From contig CALFXR010000095.1 of NCBI GenBank assembly GCA_937958475.1, forward strand, positions 1 to 41,479: 41,479 bases of DNA. The letters run 5' to 3'. Position 1 is the first letter of the stretch. Every line of letters starts with the position of its first letter. The translations under genes were made by a program, and so were the position numbers. The notes under the pieces are model-generated. The model saw nothing but the letters and a program-made list of their open reading frames with translations. It made no database searches and was not told the DNA's origin. Positions 38,843 to 41,479 of this stretch are shown one piece after another. This stretch comes from an uncultured Mesorhizobium sp. (GTDB taxonomy: Bacteria > Pseudomonadota > Alphaproteobacteria > Rhizobiales > Rhizobiaceae).

Positions 38843-39469
38843 TTGACCGGCGGGACCGATCGCGAGCCGCCGGAGCTCGAGGCGTTCCGCCGAACCCGGG
38901 CCCGCTTCGAGGCCGGCGCCGAAACGCGGCCGAGCCGGATCGGCATTCTCGAGACCGCTGACGGCCTCGGCATCTACAATCCGTCGAGACGATCCTGGCC
39001 GCTGCTGGCCTTCCTCGTCGTGTGGCTCGCCGGATGGGCCGCAGGCGAAAGCTTTGCGCTGTCGCAGATCGTCGGCGCGCCTTTGCCCGTCGTCGCCTTC
39101 CTGGCGATCTGGGGCTCGCTGTGGACCCTTGCCGGCGTCGGCGTGACCGCGGTCGTCCTGTGGCTGCTCGGCGGCGCCGAGGTTCTCTTTCTCACCGACG
39201 GTTACCTGGTGCGCGAGATCCGCTTCTTCGGCCTGGTCCGGCGGAAGGTCGTGCCGATCGATGCGATCACGGACCTCCACGTCGCCGCAAACGTCCGCTC
39301 GGCCAATCCGACGCGGCTCGGCAAGGTCCACTTCAACGCCGCCGGAAAACCGACGAGCTTCGGCATCGGCTTCGCCGACGACGAGGCGAAGGCCGCGGTC
39401 GCCGCGATCCGGGACTACCTTTCGCGCAAGACGCCGAGCGCCGGGGAAAGCGCACAAACCCCGCGGTGA
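38843..39469 (+). CDS. Membrane protein of unknown function downstream of gatA
   Basis: About 208 residues. A polar N-terminus rich in arginine and glutamate precedes two hydrophobic helices (about 53-70 and 80-107), then a beta-rich region (AEVLFLTDGYLVREIRFFGL, followed by PIDAITDLHVAANV) that resembles a PH-like membrane-anchored fold, and a helical end (DDEAKAAVAAIRDYL). I cannot name a family. The longest frame begins with a TTG at 38843 without a strong ribosome-binding site, so the true start is uncertain. It is convergent with the glycosyltransferase gene. Confidence 0.7.
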   Translation: MTGGTDREPPELEAFRRTRARFEAGAETRPSRIGILETADGLGIYNPSRRSWPLLAFLVVWLAGWAAGESFALSQIVGAPLPVVAFLAIWGSLWTLAGVGVTAVVLWLLGGAEVLFLTDGYLVREIRFFGLVRRKVVPIDAITDLHVAANVRSANPTRLGKVHFNAAGKPTSFGIGFADDEAKAAVAAIRDYLSRKTPSAGESAQTPR

Positions 39470-39502
39470 CGCCCGTCGCCGGCGTTCCAAGAAACGCGGC
39501 CG

Positions 39503-40522
39503 TCAACGGCTGGGAAAGGCTGCACGGATGCGTTCGATCGTCGAGCGGCGTTCCCGTTCGAACGTCCTCGCTTGCGCGAATTTGCTGGCGTTGGCGGCGA
39601 TCGAGCGGCAGGCGTCGTCGTTGGCCTGGCACCAGGCGATCTTCTCGGCGAGGTCGGACATGTCGGCTTCGACGGGGACGAAATGCGTCCACGGCAGGAG
39701 ATCCTCGTAGTACCACTGGCGAAAACCCCAGGGTGAGGCGATCTTGATCACGCAGCAGCCGTAGAGCATGCGGATGAAGAGGTTGGAGAAGGCGTTGGCG
39801 TTGCCGTCGACGTCGATCGCGAATTTCCGCCCGAGCCACGCCGATTCGTCAATGAATCCAGCGGCGATTCCGGCCGACCGATAGGATTCGGCGATCTTTT
39901 CGGGCCATCGGGAGCCAACTGCGAAGGCGATGTCCGTTCCGGGGATGTCGCGCGCGATCAGGCACATGCGAACCCGTTGAATCAGCTCGGAATCCTGCGG
40001 CGACATCGTCTCCGTCATGACCTCGCCGCTGCCGCTGCGGTTGCCGCGCCAGAGCACGACCGGGTCGCGAGCCTCCCAGGGTGGCGCGGAAGCCCCGCGG
40101 GCGCGCTCGGCGGCGTAGCCGCGCTTGCCGTAGAACCCGCGGTCGGGGACGAGGATGGTCCCTTCCTGGTTCGAGCAGAACGCCAGGATCGGCCCGGCCT
40201 CCTGTGCCATGTCGTTGAAATCGCAACGATAGATGCCGGGAGCGACGGCCGGGTCGGACAAAAGGTCGACGAACACGCCCGCCCGCCGCCACAATCCCGA
40301 AAAGATCCGGCGCTGCGACTTCAGCGCCACCATGTCGAGACCAACCCTCAGCCGCCCGCGCGCGCTCTTCTCGATGACGAGCGCGGACGAATCGCGTTCG
40401 CCGCTGTCGCGGATCCCGACCGGCTGGCGTGCGATCGCCCCGAGCTTCACGGCGAGCACACCCGACAGCAGCGGCGCGAACGCCACGTGCAGGGAGGTCG
40501 ACAATCCGGGCGAAAGCTTCAC
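39503..40522 (-). CDS. GT90 (CAP10-like) glycosyltransferase family protein
   Basis: About 339 residues. The blocks VLWRGNRSGSG, then RKFAIDVDGNANAFSNLFIR with MLYGCCVIKIASPWGFRQWY and LLPWTHFVPVEADMSDL, are the core of the glycosyl transferase family 90/CAP10 domain, whose members add sugars to lipopolysaccharide or capsule. There is no signal peptide or membrane helix, so it would act on the cytoplasmic face. The longest frame starts at GTG 40522 without a ribosome-binding site, although a promoter at 40553-40581 fits a start near there. It stands alone, with no other polysaccharide gene nearby. Acceptor unknown. Confidence 0.75.
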   Translation of the reverse strand: MKLSPGLSTSLHVAFAPLLSGVLAVKLGAIARQPVGIRDSGERDSSALVIEKSARGRLRVGLDMVALKSQRRIFSGLWRRAGVFVDLLSDPAVAPGIYRCDFNDMAQEAGPILAFCSNQEGTILVPDRGFYGKRGYAAERARGASAPPWEARDPVVLWRGNRSGSGEVMTETMSPQDSELIQRVRMCLIARDIPGTDIAFAVGSRWPEKIAESYRSAGIAAGFIDESAWLGRKFAIDVDGNANAFSNLFIRMLYGCCVIKIASPWGFRQWYYEDLLPWTHFVPVEADMSDLAEKIAWCQANDDACRSIAANASKFAQARTFERERRSTIERIRAAFPSR

Positions 40523-40552
40523 GAAGGGGAAGGCCAGTAGAGAGGACGGACC

Positions 40553-40581
40553 GCTATCATCGAAAGACCCGCGCTTGTCAA
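40553..40581 (-). promoter_or_regulatory. Predicted promoter of the GT90 gene
   Basis: On the minus strand: consensus -35 TTGACA (40581-40576), 17-bp spacer, -10 GATAGC (40558-40553). The predicted start is near 40546, about 24 nt before GTG 40522. Confidence 0.5.
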
Positions 40582-40632
40582 TCGCGCGCAGCGGTCGCGG
40601 TCGGCGGGGCGGCGGAACGCGGAGAGACGACG

Positions 40633-41430
40633 ATGTTCTTCTATCTGTCGAAAGCCTTCTGGTTCTTCATCCAGCCGCTCAACCTGTCGATCTTCCTGCT
40701 GCTGGCGGGAGCGGTGCTCGCAGCCCTCAGGCTGAAGCGCCTGGGAGGCGCGACGGCCGCGGCGGCGGTAGTCCTCCTCCTCCTGTGCGCCTGGACTTCC
40801 GTGGGAGCCCTGATGCTCAATCCGCTGGAGGAGCGCTTCGCCCGACCGGCCGCGCTGCCCGCGCGCGTCGACGGGATCGTGGTGCTTGGCGGCGGCTTCG
40901 AGGGCGCGATCAATCTCGTGAGGGGCGGCTACGACCTGAACAGCGGCGGCGACCGCTTCGTCGAGGCAGCCGTGCTGGCACGTCGGTTCCCCGACGCCCG
41001 CGTGCTGATCTCGGGCGGCACGGGCACGCTCGTTCTCGAGGGCGAGGGAGACGCCGACACCGCCCCGCGGCTACTCACGGCGCTCGGCGTCGAGCCGACG
41101 CGCCTCATCCTCGAGAACCGTTCGCGCAACACCTATGAAAACGCGCTGTTCTCGAAGGAGATGGCAGATCCCAAGCCTGGCGAAACCTGGCTCCTGGTGA
41201 CCTCGGCCTTCCACATGCCGCGGTCCGTCGGGCTGTTCCGCAAGGTGGGATTCGCGGTCCTCCCGTGGCCCGTCGACTACCGCACGTCGGGCGAGGAGGG
41301 GATCGGCCTCTTCCGCGACAATCCGGCCGACTCGCTGCAGACGGCGACGATGGCGGTGCGCGAGTGGATCGGGCTGGTCGCCTACTGGCTCGCGGGGCGC
41401 ATCGATCAGCCGTTGCCGGGACCGGGCTAG
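40633..41430 (+). CDS. YdcF-like protein (DUF218 domain)
   Basis: 265 residues. Two membrane helices at about 15-33 and 39-56 anchor it. The DUF218 domain follows with IVVLGGGFEGA, ARVLISGGTGTLV, ENRSRNTYENALFS and VTSAFHMPRS, the family's signature blocks. E. coli relatives (SanA, YdcF, ElyC) act in envelope integrity or bind S-adenosylmethionine; ElyC-like envelope roles are plausible because of the two N-terminal helices. ATG 40633 has GGAGAG 7 nt upstream. It is divergent from the GT90 gene across about 110 bp. The window ends 49 bp after its stop. Confidence 0.9.
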   Translation: MFFYLSKAFWFFIQPLNLSIFLLLAGAVLAALRLKRLGGATAAAAVVLLLLCAWTSVGALMLNPLEERFARPAALPARVDGIVVLGGGFEGAINLVRGGYDLNSGGDRFVEAAVLARRFPDARVLISGGTGTLVLEGEGDADTAPRLLTALGVEPTRLILENRSRNTYENALFSKEMADPKPGETWLLVTSAFHMPRSVGLFRKVGFAVLPWPVDYRTSGEEGIGLFRDNPADSLQTATMAVREWIGLVAYWLAGRIDQPLPGPG

Positions 41431-41479
41431 AGCATTTTCGTTGAATGCGGAGTCGGTTTGAGGATTCACGCGGGCGGCC

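Noticed and set aside
41431..41479. Sequence after the last stop, beginning AGCATTTTCG, as a rhizobial intergenic repeat
   Set aside because: It resembles palindromic repeats I recall from rhizobia, but the window ends before a matching arm can be seen.

Overview
This 41.5 kb window is GC-rich chromosomal DNA from an alphaproteobacterium, most likely Hyphomicrobiales (Rhizobiales), perhaps near Mesorhizobium or other Phyllobacteriaceae. The lineage call rests on the divK-pleD pair, the pyrB / pseudo-dihydroorotase / plsY / dprA / topA / rnr gene order, a DUF3572 gene beside divK, a DUF6105 gene, a zinc-finger-type DinB, and an alphaproteobacterial SOS box (GAAC-N7-GAAC). Genus and species cannot be fixed from sequence reading alone. 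Coding density is very high, and I saw no tRNA, rRNA, insertion sequence, prophage or CRISPR.

Layout. 1-3.2 kb: a short MetE-like methyltransferase cut by the left edge, a TetR regulator, and a divergent FAD amine/amino-acid oxidoreductase whose promoter -10 is overlapped by a perfect 20-bp palindrome. 3.2-6.6 kb: glutathione-dependent formaldehyde dehydrogenase, a HisKA_2-type sensor kinase, and a small potassium-channel-like protein. 6.6-12.4 kb: biotin carboxylase subunit (PccA type) and replicative polymerase DnaE. 12.3-16.6 kb, mostly minus strand: an orphan Phd-type antitoxin, an EamA permease, DinB with an SOS box at its promoter, a GNAT acetyltransferase, a HAD protein and DUF3572. 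16.7-19.1 kb: the cell-cycle regulators divK and pleD, then a gene-free stretch and rpmG with its own promoter and terminator. 19.1-31 kb, minus strand: topA-rnr-DUF983-NUDIX-MFS as one tight transcription unit, and upstream of it pyrB-pyrC'-plsY-dprA, with a small plus-strand ORF in an AT-rich gap between the two units. 31-35 kb: AidB-type acyl-CoA dehydrogenase, an AEC carrier, and two small membrane proteins. 34.8-41.4 kb: ruvX, a UPF0173 hydrolase, a secreted four-cysteine protein, gatC-GNAT-gatA, a membrane protein, a GT90-like glycosyltransferase and a YdcF-like protein.

How the genes work together. Most of the window is housekeeping: replication and repair (dnaE, dinB, topA, dprA, ruvX, aidB), RNA decay (rnr), translation (gatCA, rpmG), pyrimidine and phospholipid synthesis (pyrB, plsY) and asymmetric division (divK, pleD). 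Accessory interest is modest. The best candidates are the TetR/oxidoreductase/MetE-like locus with its operator, the acetyltransferase wedged between gatC and gatA, the catalytically dead dihydroorotase, the orphan antitoxin, the SOS-controlled dinB promoter, and the 174-bp antisense overlap of a DUF6105 gene with ruvX. I did not find a clearly new multi-gene system.
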